A DNA stretch of 64,000 nt from Azolla caroliniana (Eukaryota; Polypodiophyta): contig JBHGNT010000004.1 of assembly GCA_043228905.1 (NCBI GenBank), forward strand, positions 5,642,001-5,706,000, written 5' to 3'. How positions within the stretch are numbered: the stretch's first letter is position 1; the number at the start of each line of letters is the position of its first letter. A program made the position numbers and the translations under genes. The notes below the pieces were generated by a model. It made no database searches. It had not been told where the DNA came from and worked only from the letters and a program-made list of their open reading frames with translations. Shown here piece by piece: positions 23,206 to 35,200 of this stretch.

Positions 23206-26200
23206 TGTTACTCCAAGGCTGGACTAGCCACTAACACAGGTGTCCTTCCGGATCACTTCACCAAAGGGGTGGTTGTGGTAAGGATTTCCGACTCCAATAG
23301 GCTTCAACCAGTTAACGTCTAGTGGAGATCCGACTCACAACACACAGTGTTACACGCGTAAGATCAACACATTAAACATAGGATAGAATAAAGATCAGAT
23401 AGACAATAATAACACGCTCTTATATTAATGTTCCGTCGTTCATACAATGATATCCGGATCCTTTTATAAGCATCCGGTCTGTGCTACAAAACGGTGCCTA
23501 ATCGACAATCGGCTATGAGTCCGTTCGGATCCAAATCAGCATACCTCTTCCGGATCCGTCTATTCCTAACATAATTCTTAGTTATTTAATTATATTTCTA
23601 GGAACCAGCTCGCCTCTTCCTCCGTTCGTACTTGGCCGCCATTGGCCAACACATGGCACGCCCGTGGGACAATACATTGTACGTCGAACCCACGGGTTAG
23701 CTCCACTATTCTTCATCAAGTATGTCCAGAATGCTCTGGTCAAGAGGTTTGAGGGGTTCCTCGCTTTGCCGCTCTTGCTCCGGCGCTTGCTGATGTGGCT
23801 CCTGCCTTCCTTCCTTCCTGCTGCGGCTATTGCGTCTTCTCTAGCTTCATCTGTTCTCAGCTTCGCTCTTGCCGCTTCCGGCTGCTCCTGTTCGACTTCT
23901 GATGGCTATTCTGGTACGGTCTCTCCTGGTTGATCCATTCTAGCTTCATGTGGCTGCATTTCTCTGGCTCCGGCTGGATTTGGTGGTTGCTTCGGAGATT
24001 GCTCTCCATCACTTATGTTGATTGTCGTTTTCCTTTGCGACGCCTCCTGCCGTCTATGCTCCCGTTCGAATCGCTCGAATTGGAGTTGAGTTCAGAGCTG
24101 GTCATCATCTAATTGTTCCACTAACCGTCTTACAACCGCTAGTTGTTCTCCTGCCAGGGACAAAAAATTGTCCGATGTAACTCTTCCCGGATGGTTACAA
24201 TACTCTCCGCATCCATCTTATAGAAGTTGTCACTGTCCTTTCTCCAGTTATCAGCATCCACTCACAGATTCTGTAATTCCGCCGCCTGTTGTGCCCATTT
24301 TGACCACCATTGCACCGAGCTTTCATCAATTATACTCTTTGTCCTTGCTTTCCATGCTACCACAATGGCGCGGATCTGGTCGAGCCCAATCTTGGATTTG
24401 TCCTCCGCGGCATGCTTTTCCTCTTTTAACTTCTTTATCAGGCCCACGGTTGCCTGTGGTTGCACCCCATATTCCAGCAATTGAGTATGATAAGTTGTCT
24501 GAACCCTATTCAGAGCCAAATTTGCTCGTTCCATCTCTTCATAGTGCTGTCCGGTGAGCACCGTCCTTTCCCTTGCTGCTTCCTCTAGCAGCTTTGCCGA
24601 CTCAACTGCCTTAGTTCGTTCTTCCGCTAACGCCTCTGTTTTCTTGGTTACCTCATTCCGGAGTTCTCTAATCTTCTCTTGTGGCTAGCCACATTCCGCC
24701 ATCAACTTCTTGTGCTCCGCTCCACATCGAAGTGCTTGTGATCCCGATGCAGTCTTTCAAAGTCCTCGATCTTCTGATTTAACCTCTGGTTGATTTGACT
24801 TCTTGCTCGGTCTTCTTTGTCTTTCTGTTGTCGGAGGTCTTCTTTCAGTTGTTCAATCTCTCCTTCTGCCATCAGGCGCAACTTGTCTTTCTCTTGTAGC
24901 AGTTTGTCTTTTTCCTCTTTTAACTAGTCGTTGGCTGTCTGAGTCTTTTGAAGGTTTTCTTCTATTTTCCGCTTCTCCTCCTCCGTTGTCTTCTTTTGCT
25001 CCCTTTCTCTGGTTCACAAGGCCTCCTGAGCTGCTAACTCCTCCCTTAGGGTGGAGAGTTCCTGCTCTCGTGCATTATTGCTTTCTGGTTCTATAGAAGC
25101 CACCGATTCAGTGCTTGTTTGTAAATTAACCGGTGCCACCGGTTTTGATATAGTTGGCCTGGTAAAGACGTCCCTGGCCGTGTTTGCCTTGGCCTTCTCT
25201 AGGTCTTCCTCCAAGCTCCCGATTCGTGTCCGGGCCTTCTCCAATTCCTCGGTGGTGATGAACAACCGGTCCCATTGCACATTTTCTTCTTCTTCTATTC
25301 GGCTCACCACCCCAGCCACCTACTCTCTGATTCAACGCGGCCATTCACTACCGGTGCCTTGTTGTCTCGCCGGTTCCGGTTGTGGTGCCGGCTTTGGTCT
25401 CGCCTCAAACCTTTGTTGTACTGTTGGCTCTGACAACAATTCCTATTCTTGCTGCACCTGTCGACGTGGTGAGATGTGTAGTTTTGTCACCGGTTCTGGT
25501 ATAACCAGTGCCACCGCTTCTAGCCGAACAAGCCCGGTCTCCTGCCTTGGCTCTCGTCCCTTGGCGCGGGGAGTTGGTGTGCTGTCCTTGTCCGAATCCG
25601 ATCTGTCCCCATGCTCCTCCGCGTCGCGTCTTCGCTGGTGCCGTTGGAGATTGTCGGCGGGTTCTTCGTCCAACTCCTCCTCCTGGGTTTCAATGTTAAT
25701 CTTTTGAGCCAAGGTGGGTGGCTCTTGCACTTGCTGGCACAGTTTTATTTTTAGGGGCTTCACTGATAGCTTCGTCGGTGCCTCCTTCTCCGCCTGCTAT
25801 TTCCGGCTTGGTTTTTCCTTTTTCGCCTGTGTTGACGGTTCCTGTTCCTTTTGTGCCGATCTTCCCTCTAACCATCCCGGAGTGTGCTTGGCGAGGAGTT
25901 GTTGCCGCTTAGATGGCTTGGTGAGCGTTGTTTTCGTTGTTTGAGCCCACTTCCTGTCTTTTATGGCTAATACCGGGGGTGCGAGAAGGGTGAGCCACTT
26001 CGCTACCACGGTCCAGACCTTCTTTCCATCCACAATCGATTGGATGACCGCTCGCAATGAATCAGCAGTGATCACCGGCCAATCCACTCGAATCCCATCG
26101 TGGTCACCAAAAAGTGTTGTATGTTTTAGGGTTAGGGTTAATACTTATGATAATGATAAAGATAGGAATAGGGTTTACAATGATGGTAGATTGATAATGA

Positions 26201-26557
26201 AGATGTGTGTTGATGACAGATTGATGACAAATATTACGAGGTGATAGCGAGATTGATAAGCATTGCGGGGTGGGGGGTGGTGCCTAGAATGGCTCCACCC
26301 CCCTCCCAAGGGGTTTCAACGTAAGGGAAGAGAGAGAGAGAAAGAGAGATGACAAGAGAGAGAGAGAGAGATTCTGAGAGAACTATTTCTTTATTCTTCA
26401 TTCATTCCCCCTCAGATATTCACACCAATCACTCACTCACACCTCCTCGTATCCGTACACATACGTAAGTACTCACACTCACAATTACATTTACACATAC
26501 ACATAAATGACATTATAACATTCCATCCTCGCTCTCCGTACATCTCGTACGGTAACA
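23206..26557 (-). mobile_element. Insertion D: unclassified LTR-type element with coiled-coil ORF
   Basis: It interrupts the gag of Copia B. The right end, 26115-26557, behaves as a 5' LTR on the - strand: begins TGTTACCG, ends ACAACA, and is followed by a TTTTTGGTGACCACGATGGG segment like the LTR-adjacent signal of Tat-type Gypsy elements. The interior encodes (- strand, three frames) a protein starting around DWPVITADSLRAVIQSIVDG, then a K/E/Q-rich, coiled-coil-like stretch to about 24160. No RT, integrase or RNase H is seen. The left end 23206-23571 also looks like an LTR (TGTTA..TAACA, with TATAAAAGG) but is unlike the right one. Flanks GCATT and ACATC are not a clean duplication. It may be a LARD-like or composite element. 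Confidence 0.55.
26322..26372. repeat. GA-rich microsatellite inside the D LTR
   Basis: Interrupted GA runs within the proposed right LTR of D. Confidence 0.8.
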
Positions 26558-26589
26558 ACATCTGATTTAGCTCTATATCTATTATTATA

Positions 26590-27228
26590 AGATGATTTTT
26601 GTGTTTTGCTAAAAGATGCAGTCATTGCCAAAGACAGAGTGGATTCTTTAAATTGTCATCAAAGTTTTTCATGGCGGATCTTGGTAATCAAATTAGACAA
26701 AGAAATACCGTGGCTATTCATGGTGACAAATGTGCTCCAAGATTCTGGAAATTTACTCAATAGCAGCCCAATCTTCATTTCTTCTGAGATTTTGTTTCAC
26801 ACAATGGTGGCTTCTTCGAGATATGTCTCCCAGGTTTCCAAGAAGGTAAGAACATCTTCTTCTTCCTGCAAAACACACATGTGAAACAGGGTAGCAAGAG
26901 TATGGATTCTAGTAGTTACACCATCTTGTGGTTCAAACATTTATTTTAGTTTGGACCACATTTCTGCTGTAGTTGTGAGTTTTCGAATGGCATTAGCTTG
27001 CTTGTCTTCTACATGTAGCATTATTTCAAGCTTTGCCCGTTTGTCTTTGTTTTTCCAATCTTTCCATGCTTCTGATTGTGTATTTTTCGGTGCTTGACAA
27101 GTTCCGGTAGTGACTTGAAGTAGCTCTTCTAGATCAAGTAGTAACTCCACCCTTGGTTTCCAAATTCTGTAGTTCTTTCTAGTAAGTTTATCTACCGAGT
27201 ATTTCCTTGTCTGAGTGGAGCTTGCCAT
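26590..27228 (-). pseudogene. Copia B gag N-terminal part
   Basis: Starts with a Met at 27228 in the context 'MASSTQTRKYSVDKLT', followed by the N-Y-x-x-W-K pattern of Copia gag (UBN2-like). The same beginning occurs in Copia C at 38071, so the two are relatives. A stop near 26941 and later frameshifts break it; it then runs into insertion D. Confidence 0.85.
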
Positions 27229-27321
27229 AATGCTAAGGTGGTTGTCTTTTTGCTATGTATATATATATTTGAACAACAAAAGTAGTGTATGGAGCGGGTG
27301 ATATTTCTAAGCTTCGTACTA

Positions 27322-27338
27322 CTGGCGCTCTGGTACCA
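27322..27338 (-). other. Primer-binding site of Copia B
   Basis: On the - strand, directly after the 5' LTR, TGGTACCAGAGCGCC matches the TGGTATCAGAGC pattern complementary to initiator tRNA-Met. Confidence 0.8.
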
Positions 27339-27680
27339 TGTAGGATTTTGACATAGGATACAAGATTATGGCAACTAGGAATTATGGAATAACTTGGAAA
27401 GCAATAAGAAATTGATTAACAAAACAAGCCAATAAATATAACAACTAAGAGTAATGGATAAAAGATGCAAGGATGCAAAGAGCACACCCAACAAGTTCCC
27501 CAACTTCCTCTTTATATAGCAGAGGGAGTGGAGGGAAAAATTAGGTAAGCTTTTTGAAATACAACTAATATGAAAAACTGTTTTCTTTTACTAATAATAA
27601 CTTGGGGTGTGGGGTTATATTTAGTAATTAACTAAGTAGTTGCTCACTGACAACTAATTAGTTAATTATAACTTCTAACA
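27339..27680 (-). repeat. 5' LTR of Copia B
   Basis: 342 bp, pairs with 19288-19630. Flanked on the right by the ATTAT duplication. Confidence 0.95.
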
Positions 27681-28980
27681 ATTATGTGTTGAGTATATGC
27701 TCTTCAAATTCAGTATGACGGAATACAAATCTGTCTCGACTCCTCTTGACCAGAATGTGAAGCTTCGCCCCGACTCTGGAACGTCATGCGACCCGAAAAG
27801 GTTCCGACAAATAGTCGGAATCCTTATATATCTGACCATCACCCGACCGGACCTTAGCTATCTGGTCGGATTGATCAGTCAATTTATGGAGCATCCGACC
27901 GTGGAGCACCTTCAGTGCGCGCACCGCATCCTAAGATATGATAGCGGCACTAAGGACAGGGGGGTTGCTATATCGGACCGGTGTAGCCAGACAACTTGTC
28001 GGCTACATGGATGCCAATTGGGCCGGAAATGCTAACGACCGTAGGTCTACATTCGGATATGCGTTTTCACTTGGAAGCGCAACGGTCACCTAGAGCATTA
28101 AAAAACAATTGACATTAGCACTATCGAGCACGGAGGCCAAGTACCGAGGAGCAGTTGTTGCGGCATGAAGGATCTGCGGGTGGCGGTGTCTGATCCGACA
28201 ATGATCTATTGCGACAACCTCAACAACATCTAGTTGGCAAAGAACCCCGTCTTTCACGCCCGGACAAAGCACATTGAGGTGCAGTACCATGTTGTCCGAG
28301 AGCCCGTTATCTCCGGTGAAGTGGAATTGTTGCATGTTCCGACAGATCGGCAAGTAGCTGATATCTTCACCAAACCCCTAGACTTAGACAAGTTGCGGAA
28401 ATTTTCCGGTGCATTGGGTGTGCAACACCTCGATATGCCGAACTTGAGGGGGAGGAATGAAAGGAAGAATGAGGAAGATGACCGAAAAGTTGAGTCGAAA
28501 ATCGATTTCGACTTCGGCCTGACTAAAGAAGTCGGAGTGCACAGGACGACTGAAGAAGCTGAGACCAGACGCAAGGGGAGCCACCAGAACAAAGAGCCCA
28601 AGCTGAAGCCAACTGAAAAAGGGGGAGGCAAAGCCAGGAAGACCAAGACATGGACAGGGTCCGATGTCGTGAAGGGTCTGAAGTTTGAGGACGAGTTGGA
28701 GACAGCCAATTCAGACAAGAGCTGGAACGAATCGGAGGCAACCCATTCTGAAAAGGAGTTCGATTTGGAGGAGCCAAATCAACTAAAGGCTAAGCGGACT
28801 AAAAGGCATCCGAAGCCGACACCGAGATAGAGGAGCCAACGGGCACCAACATCGTGACAACAAGGGAGTTGATAAGGGCCGAAGGAGCAGACAAGCCGAT
28901 CGAGAAGGTCGATGACGCGGAACCGGATGGGTCGAGGAAAGCAGGATCGGACTAGACGAGGAGCGCGAGCTAGGTGGGAG
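27681..28980 (+). mobile_element. Copia A, right part (end of RT, RNase H, C-terminal extension)
   Basis: Resumes the Copia A reading at the point where 19287 left off ('VSTPLDQNVKL', then 'RPDLSYLVG'), followed by RNase H remnants with stops near 28034 and 28231 and the closing ADIFTKPL motif near 28350-28380. From about 28440 an open, highly charged K/E/R-rich stretch runs to a stop at 28830, far beyond the normal end of RNase H. The sequence before the LTR at 28981 is purine-rich ('gctaggtgggag') and fits a polypurine tract. Confidence 0.88.
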
Positions 28981-29420
28981 TGTTGAGCGAACAAGCTCAA
29001 CCAGATCCGTATCGGCTGAACAAGGCAGAGCTGGATCGGAGTCCAGAATGAAGAACCGGTTCGGATGGTATCTAGAACCAAGAGCCGGATAAGATGGTAA
29101 CCAGTAGGCTGTTAGAGGCCTACGAATCTAGCTTAGTACGTAGGTATATTCTTTGGAGTCAGTGTCAGTCACTCGTATGAGCATTGAAGTACTTGTCAAT
29201 ACTTCTGTCAGTCCGTGTAAGGACTTGTATAAAAGTGCTCTCTAAGCACATTCTATGTACATAGTGTTATTATCTTGAATTGAGTTTGTTCTGTTATGAT
29301 CTCTCAGTCTCTTCCATGTACGGTTTCCATTAAACCTCTGCATGTATTCTTTAGTTATCTGGATGAGCTGGTTGTCTTAGCTTCCGCAATCGTATTCTTT
29401 TATAGTGCCCTGCCACTACA
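28981..29420 (+). repeat. 3' LTR of Copia A
   Basis: Begins TGTTGAGCG directly after the purine tract and ends ACTACA, where Gypsy E coding sequence starts abruptly. Holds 'tataaaag' near 29228. No matching 5' LTR is in the window. Confidence 0.75.
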
Positions 29421-31681
29421 TCCAACACTCCATTCATAACGGTTGTTGCGTTTAGCTTGCGATAGTTGACACAAACCTATATTTGGCCATTTTTCTTCGG
29501 GACGACGACAATAGGGCTTAACCATGTTGCCCTCTTGACTGGCCGAACGAACCCCACTCAGAGAAGTTTGTCGATTTCCTCCTTTACTTGGCATCATAGT
29601 TGGGGTTCATTCTATAGCGGTGTTGCTGTATCGGTCGTGCATCATGCTGAAAATGAATTTGGTGCTGATAGTATTGAGTATCTATCCCCTTCATGTCGAT
29701 GTACGACCAGGCGAACACATCTTGGTATTCCACGAGCCACCCAACTTTAAATGTTGAACGTTCATCGGAAGCCAGTTCCTTTGCAATTTTTAGGGTGCAT
29801 GGGTCGGTGGTGGAGCCGAGATTGATCTCCTCTAGTGTGGACGCCTTCACACATTTAGAAATAGCCGGTTCATGTTCTAACGAATCTCGAGCATGCCATA
29901 ATTCTTCGATGGACTTCGGATCAAGTTTGTGGTGGATATCTTTCTCTTCGTTAGTTGGTTCAGAAACATAAGGTCCGGCCGCCGTGAGGACATCGATTTC
30001 AAACAGGGGGACAATTATCGGGTGTTCCTCCAGGAAGTGGTCAACTTCCTCGTCGGCGAGTCCATCGAGGATGTGGACACCTTCCGCATATAACGGACTG
30101 GTGTCTTGTGGGCTAGAGATCCGTTTCTCCTTGACGACATGAACATTGGTTTTCCCGTGCCGAAACGAGATCATATTCCGCTGCCAATGTTGCTTGATGT
30201 TGGCCATGCGCAACCACGAACGATTGAGTAGCATCGGGTAGGCATCAGGAGCATCAAGGCGTAACACTAGTAACCGCCGAAATTGTGAAGGTGTGGCCCC
30301 CTAGAATAAAGTCGAGGTAACGAATTAAACCCATTGGTCTGACAGAATGGGTATCGGCCGTTGGGAGCCAAAACGGGCATGGATCCCATTGGGTGATACC
30401 GAGGTCATGGCATGTGGCCTTGTTGATGACGTTGACACCTGATCCACTGTCGATAATGCATTCGTGAGCGTTCCGTCCGTTGATTATGAGTTTAACCACG
30501 GGGTTTTGGGAATCCATTAATGGTGGGCTGGCCCCCATCTCGGCAAGGTGAACGGGCAGAATTGTCGGCTCTTTGCCAGAAGTTAGGGATGCCACCGTAT
30601 CCTTGAATTGTGGGAGTAATTGGAGAAGCTTATGGAAGGGCATGGATATCTAGTAGCTCGTGAGTGCATGCCAAACAGGGTCATCGTCCAACGACCCGAT
30701 GGGTTGTGAGGAGGCCGAGGTACCGATAGTGATAACCTTCATTTCGGTATGCATTCGATCGATGTTGGCGTTATTTGCTTGCTCGATCCACTCCTTTGCA
30801 GTTTGCCAGACGTCATCCTGGATTTCCCATTGCGTGTGTTGGGCCTTACTTCATGTGGTGACCTGCTGGACTTCAGCTGTAATTATATTCATTGCATGTG
30901 CTTTTCCGCGATCATTTGTCGGGCATTGTGTGGCATAATGTCCTGGTTGGTTACAATTAAAACACGTCATTGGCACTGGGTTGCTCGGTTCCCCTTGCTC
31001 GAATTGAGATGTTTGATACGGCTGGGAATTCTCCTCTCTGGCCGGAGAGGCGTATCGTTGCATTCGGTGGGGGTCTTCTCGAGGCTCGGTGTGAGGAGGT
31101 GTTCGGCGATGGTTTGGACACGGGGGATCCCAATGTCGGTTATCTAGATTTCGTCGATTATTGCCCGGTGGCCGAGGACCCCGATTATTATGGGAAGGCC
31201 GTCGATCATGCCGTTGATACCTTGGTTCATAATAGTCGTCCCGATTGTACTCATATTGGTAGTAGTCATCGGCGGGGTGATAGCGGTCTTCTCTGTATCA
31301 GTATCGGTTGCCCTCAGGTTGAGGCCTATTGTCCGGCCGGTAACGTTCTTCCTCGAGTCGGTACCTATTATCCCGACGATAGCGATCGTCCTCAAGCCGA
31401 TAACTTTTGTCACAGCCATTTCGGTCTGCATTCCAGGGCCGCTCGGAATCACGATTTCGGGGAGGTGGACGATCATCCTTTCGAGGGCGATTGTTGTGGG
31501 GCTCGATTTGATGGGCGGGAGCAATAGCGGTGTGGTTAAGCATATTGTATTAACATTGCTCTACCATATGTAGCCGGGAATGGCAAATCGGATAGTGTGG
31601 TCGATGAGGGCAATCCACAGCCGAGTGGCCGAAATTGGAGCATGCCATACACTGGAGAGCCTGCCAGAATTGGGTTTCTTC
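29421..31681 (-). mobile_element. Gypsy E, left part: gag end, protease, start of RT
   Basis: Read on the - strand from 31681: a CxxCxxxGHxxxxC type knuckle (CMACSNFGHSAVDC) with a second Cys/His cluster, an Arg/Asp-rich linker, a further CCHC knuckle (CFNCNQPGHYATQC near 30960), an aspartic protease (IDSGSGVNVI near 30430), a linker, and the RT N-terminus (RYRMNPNY... then WLSPIVVVPKKNGQI and NYRKLNA near 29450-29530). Stops and frameshifts occur. It ends at 29421 against the Copia A LTR; the rest of RT, RNase H, integrase and the 3' LTR are missing. Confidence 0.85.
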
Positions 31682-31990
31682 TGTTAGGAAACCGGATGTG
31701 GAGTACCCGGCTACGGAAGACCCGGTGAGAACCGGATGACGAGTACCCGGCTACGGAAGACCCAGTGAGAACCAGATGACGAGTACCCGGCAAGAGCTGG
31801 ATGGTGAAGGCGCGGTGAGAAGTGCTCACCAGATGAAGGGACATATTCGTAAATATGTTTTCTGAGAGTCCATCGGGGCTACATTTGTAAATAGCCGAAA
31901 AGTCATATTAGTATAAATATGACTTAGGGTAAACTTAGAGTAAGTTGTTGTTGTCATTCTTGTTGGCGCAAGATTAGAGCGCAACAGTGT

Positions 31991-31999
<9 letters not shown>

Positions 32000-32031
<32 letters not shown>

Positions 32032-32047
32032 AAGAAAGAAAGAAAGA
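32000..32047. repeat. (GA)n(GAAA)n run = LINE 3' tail
   Basis: On the + strand a GA run followed by GAAA units abuts the LINE 3' UTR. On the LINE sense strand it reads (CTTT)n(CT)n. Confidence 0.85.
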
Positions 32048-32231
32048 TGTATTAACGTCTTCTAAGGCCAAATTTGGCCCATGAGACAATTGGTTTACAA
32101 CAATAGAGTATTTATCCAGTCATCATAACTAAAATAAAATTAAGTAAAAAAAAATAGAACTTAAACTAAAAGAGTTCTAGTAGTGTACAATATGTAGTAT
32201 ACTCGAAAGTGACTATACACTAAGCCTAATT

Positions 32232-35200
32232 TTATTTCCACCCAAGCCTCTCGAAAAGAAGTGGGGGGTCAAAGGGTCTTGATGTGGGTTCCAATGTAGA
32301 GAGTGCCCTAGCCATGGCTTCTAGGCGGTGTAGCTCACGTTCCCTTATTTTCAATATTGCTTCCACCTCACGTTGAGTTGCTTTGAAACCCGACACCCGA
32401 GGACGTCTGGTTCTTCTCTGGTTTTCTGCCTCATCAATGGAAAGGCCGAGTGGTGCAAGTGTGTCGGCATTCGTTGTCTCCTCAGGTTCCTGAAAAACTG
32501 CATTTGTTACATGTTCGTGATCATTAGCAACATTATTGTCAACATTTTGTAATTTATTCTCTCTGTGTTGTTTTAGCTCTAGAATGTATTTGCCTAATTT
32601 CTTTATATCTAGCGTATCTAATAGTTTGGGGAGGGTGGGAGACGGACCAAGTATGTCTTGGTATTTTGCCCTTATCTCGGCATAGGTTGGACACTTGCAT
32701 GTAAAGTGGTACTCATCCTCTATCTCTATGTGACATAACCTACATATCCTTTCCTCCCTAGGGACTCCACTAGTACGGCCATTTTCAATCTCAAGTTGGT
32801 GAGATGATATTCTAAGTTGTCCAATGGCACCCCTTAGTGCATGTGGTAAGAATACATCTAGATATTTTGGCCGCGTGATAAAACCTAACTCAGAGAAGTG
32901 CATGAAGTGTTTCTTATAGTACGACATTTTAGATGGGAGTGGCTCTAGTGGGGTGATCCATTTACACCGAGTGTAAATTTGCCATATTTCTTGGCGTATT
33001 ACTTTATTGCGGTTCTCATGAGAGATTAAGGTGTTATCACTCGTGTGGTTGTACCTAAGGGGAGGTAGGTTATTAATGTCTAGACCATTCGCGAGAAGCC
33101 AAGTCATCATCATGCCATACCATGAGCTAGTATAGCCGTACTCATACAATGATCGAGAGGCCTTAAAGGCTTGATGAGATATTCTATCATGTGGTTGGCT
33201 ATGTATCCTATCAATAAAGACTACAAGTTGAAAAAGTGCCTCTACTAGCATTGGGGGTAACGTGAACTCGGCCCTAATAATGTCATGTGGTACAATCGAT
33301 TTGCTTCGGAGTTGGCGTGATAGCATCATCACCAATGGTCTCTCTAATTGCGTCCACATGAAGGATGGTAATCCTGGAGCCCAAACCGCTGATGCATACA
33401 TGAGGGAGGGGGTCACTAATGAGTCAAAGAGCCACCCTTTAGTCCGTGGCTCTTGAAAGTGTGCTTGGTGGCATTGTCTCTCTAGGAGCAAGAGGGATGC
33501 ATGTCCTCTCGTGAGTCTATCCTTCGCTGCCTGTGTCATCGAAAATTTACCTGAGCGGGCACTAAAAGTGACTCCGAGATAGACGTACGATCCAACCACC
33601 TCGACTGGGCTATGGGAGATAGTTAGGTGACACTTAGCTCTAACTTGGGCCGATGTGTGGAAGATAAGGACTTTCGTTTTCCCTAGATTCACTACCAATC
33701 CTCGTTGTACACAAAAGTCATCTAAGGCATTAAGGTGCCTCTGTAGGTCGTGTTCGGATTCAGAGAGCAAAACTATGTCATCCGCATAGAGCAAGATACG
33801 AACCTGCGTATCCCCAAGGACCACTCCGGTGCCTCCCTCACGAGCAATAAAATCTGTGATCTCATCAATGTAGATCCCAAAAAGCGTTGGTGATAGGGGG
33901 CAACCTTGTTTTACACCAATAGTGCTAGTGAAACGATTGGATAGGCCACCTGGGCATCGGACACACCCGGACACTTGTTCATATAATGCGTAGATGGCCC
34001 ATACCATATCATCTGGTATCCTCAAGCTTTTAAGTCTATCAAACAACCGATCTCTAGGGACTGTGTCAAAGGCTTTGCGGAAGTCCACAAAACAACAATA
34101 TAATCTCTTCTTGCGAGCCTTAGTTTGGTCAATTAGGCATCTAAGTGTGAAGATGTGATCAATAGTGGAGAAGGCTCGTCTAAAGCCAGCTTGTTCAGGT
34201 GCACGAAGGTTTAGGGTCTCCATGTAGTCGCTAAGCTCTGCTTCCATTACTGCACCATATAACTTAGCAAGGGTATGGCCTATCATAATGGTCCTATATA
34301 TATTTGGGCCCATGGGGTCCCCCCCTTTATGTATGGGGGCCACTGTATTCATAGTCCACTGTGGTGGAAAACCCTCCGCAAGGGCACAATTGAAGATTAG
34401 AGTTAGCAAGGGAGCTAGGCACTCTCTCGCATATATAATGTGTTCTGCTCGCAATCCTGTGTGGTCCATGGACTTCCTATGTTGTAATTTCTTTATGACC
34501 TTCATGACCCTAGAGGTCGTGAAAAGTGTCCCCGTGGTAGGCCGGGGTGTGGAAGGCATTGGAAAAGGTGGTTGGTTTGGGATTTGGTAAAGTCTCTTTG
34601 TATATGTCTGCCAAGTTTCGGGATCTTCGATGGGTGTTTGTGGTCTTGGCTCTCGTAGTCTCTTCCATGCCGTGGCGCAATCGCTACTCATGAGCATATG
34701 GTAGAGTTCCCAGTATTGGGATGCCTCCCACGCTCGTCTCTTACGACGTGTCATCTTACGCATTTCTTTGCGAGCTTGTATGGAGGTAATACTACCATTG
34801 AGTTGCGATACTGTAAGTTGTCTATGTAGGTCCCTACAATCCTCGTCATACCATTTATTTTGTGGCATTGATCCTGATCTACCTTGATTTGAGTGTTTTG
34901 TATATGGGAAACTCCTAGCTGCTGCGGAGTGAAGGATGTGTGTGAGTTTTGTACTAAGGCTTTCTAATGGTAGGGAGGGATCAATGGAGGGGAGATGGGC
35001 CTGAACATGTTGAGAGTATATGTCAGAGAGCTCATGTGTGAAATGTATTGTGGTGTGATGGCATGGTTGACTAGACTTGGTGACCTTAGAGATATCACAT
35101 TTTAGCTCGAAGTATAAGAAACTATGGTTTGCGCCAATAGGGCATGGGGCCACTCGGAAGGAGTTAATCATGTGGGTAGCTTCCGGGCGCCCTATTAGAT

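Larger units (their letters stand above)
19288..27680 (-). mobile_element. Copia B, two LTRs, inserted in Copia A
   Basis: LTRs at 19288-19630 and 27339-27680 begin TGTAG and end TAACA in + orientation and differ at about 18 positions by eye. The target duplication ATTAT at 19283-19287 and 27681-27685 is exact. The element reads on the - strand: its primer-binding site (TGGTACCAGAGC) abuts the right LTR and a G-rich polypurine tract abuts the left LTR. Domain order from right to left is gag, zinc knuckle, GAG-pre-integrase, integrase, RT, RNase H. Stops and frameshifts make it non-autonomous now. Its length (8.4 kb) is inflated by insertion D at 23206-26557. Confidence 0.95.

Noticed and set aside
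25051-25707. 218-codon + strand frame rich in Ser
   Set aside because: It is antisense to the coiled-coil ORF of insertion D and is explained by Glu/Lys codons read backwards.
23206-26557. Calling insertion D a complete LTR retrotransposon with two LTRs
   Set aside because: The two ends do not match each other and the flanks GCATT/ACATC are not a clean duplication, so only an unclassified insertion is claimed.
30970-31573. Several + strand frames up to 185 codons
   Set aside because: Antisense to the Arg/Asp-rich linker of Gypsy E gag.
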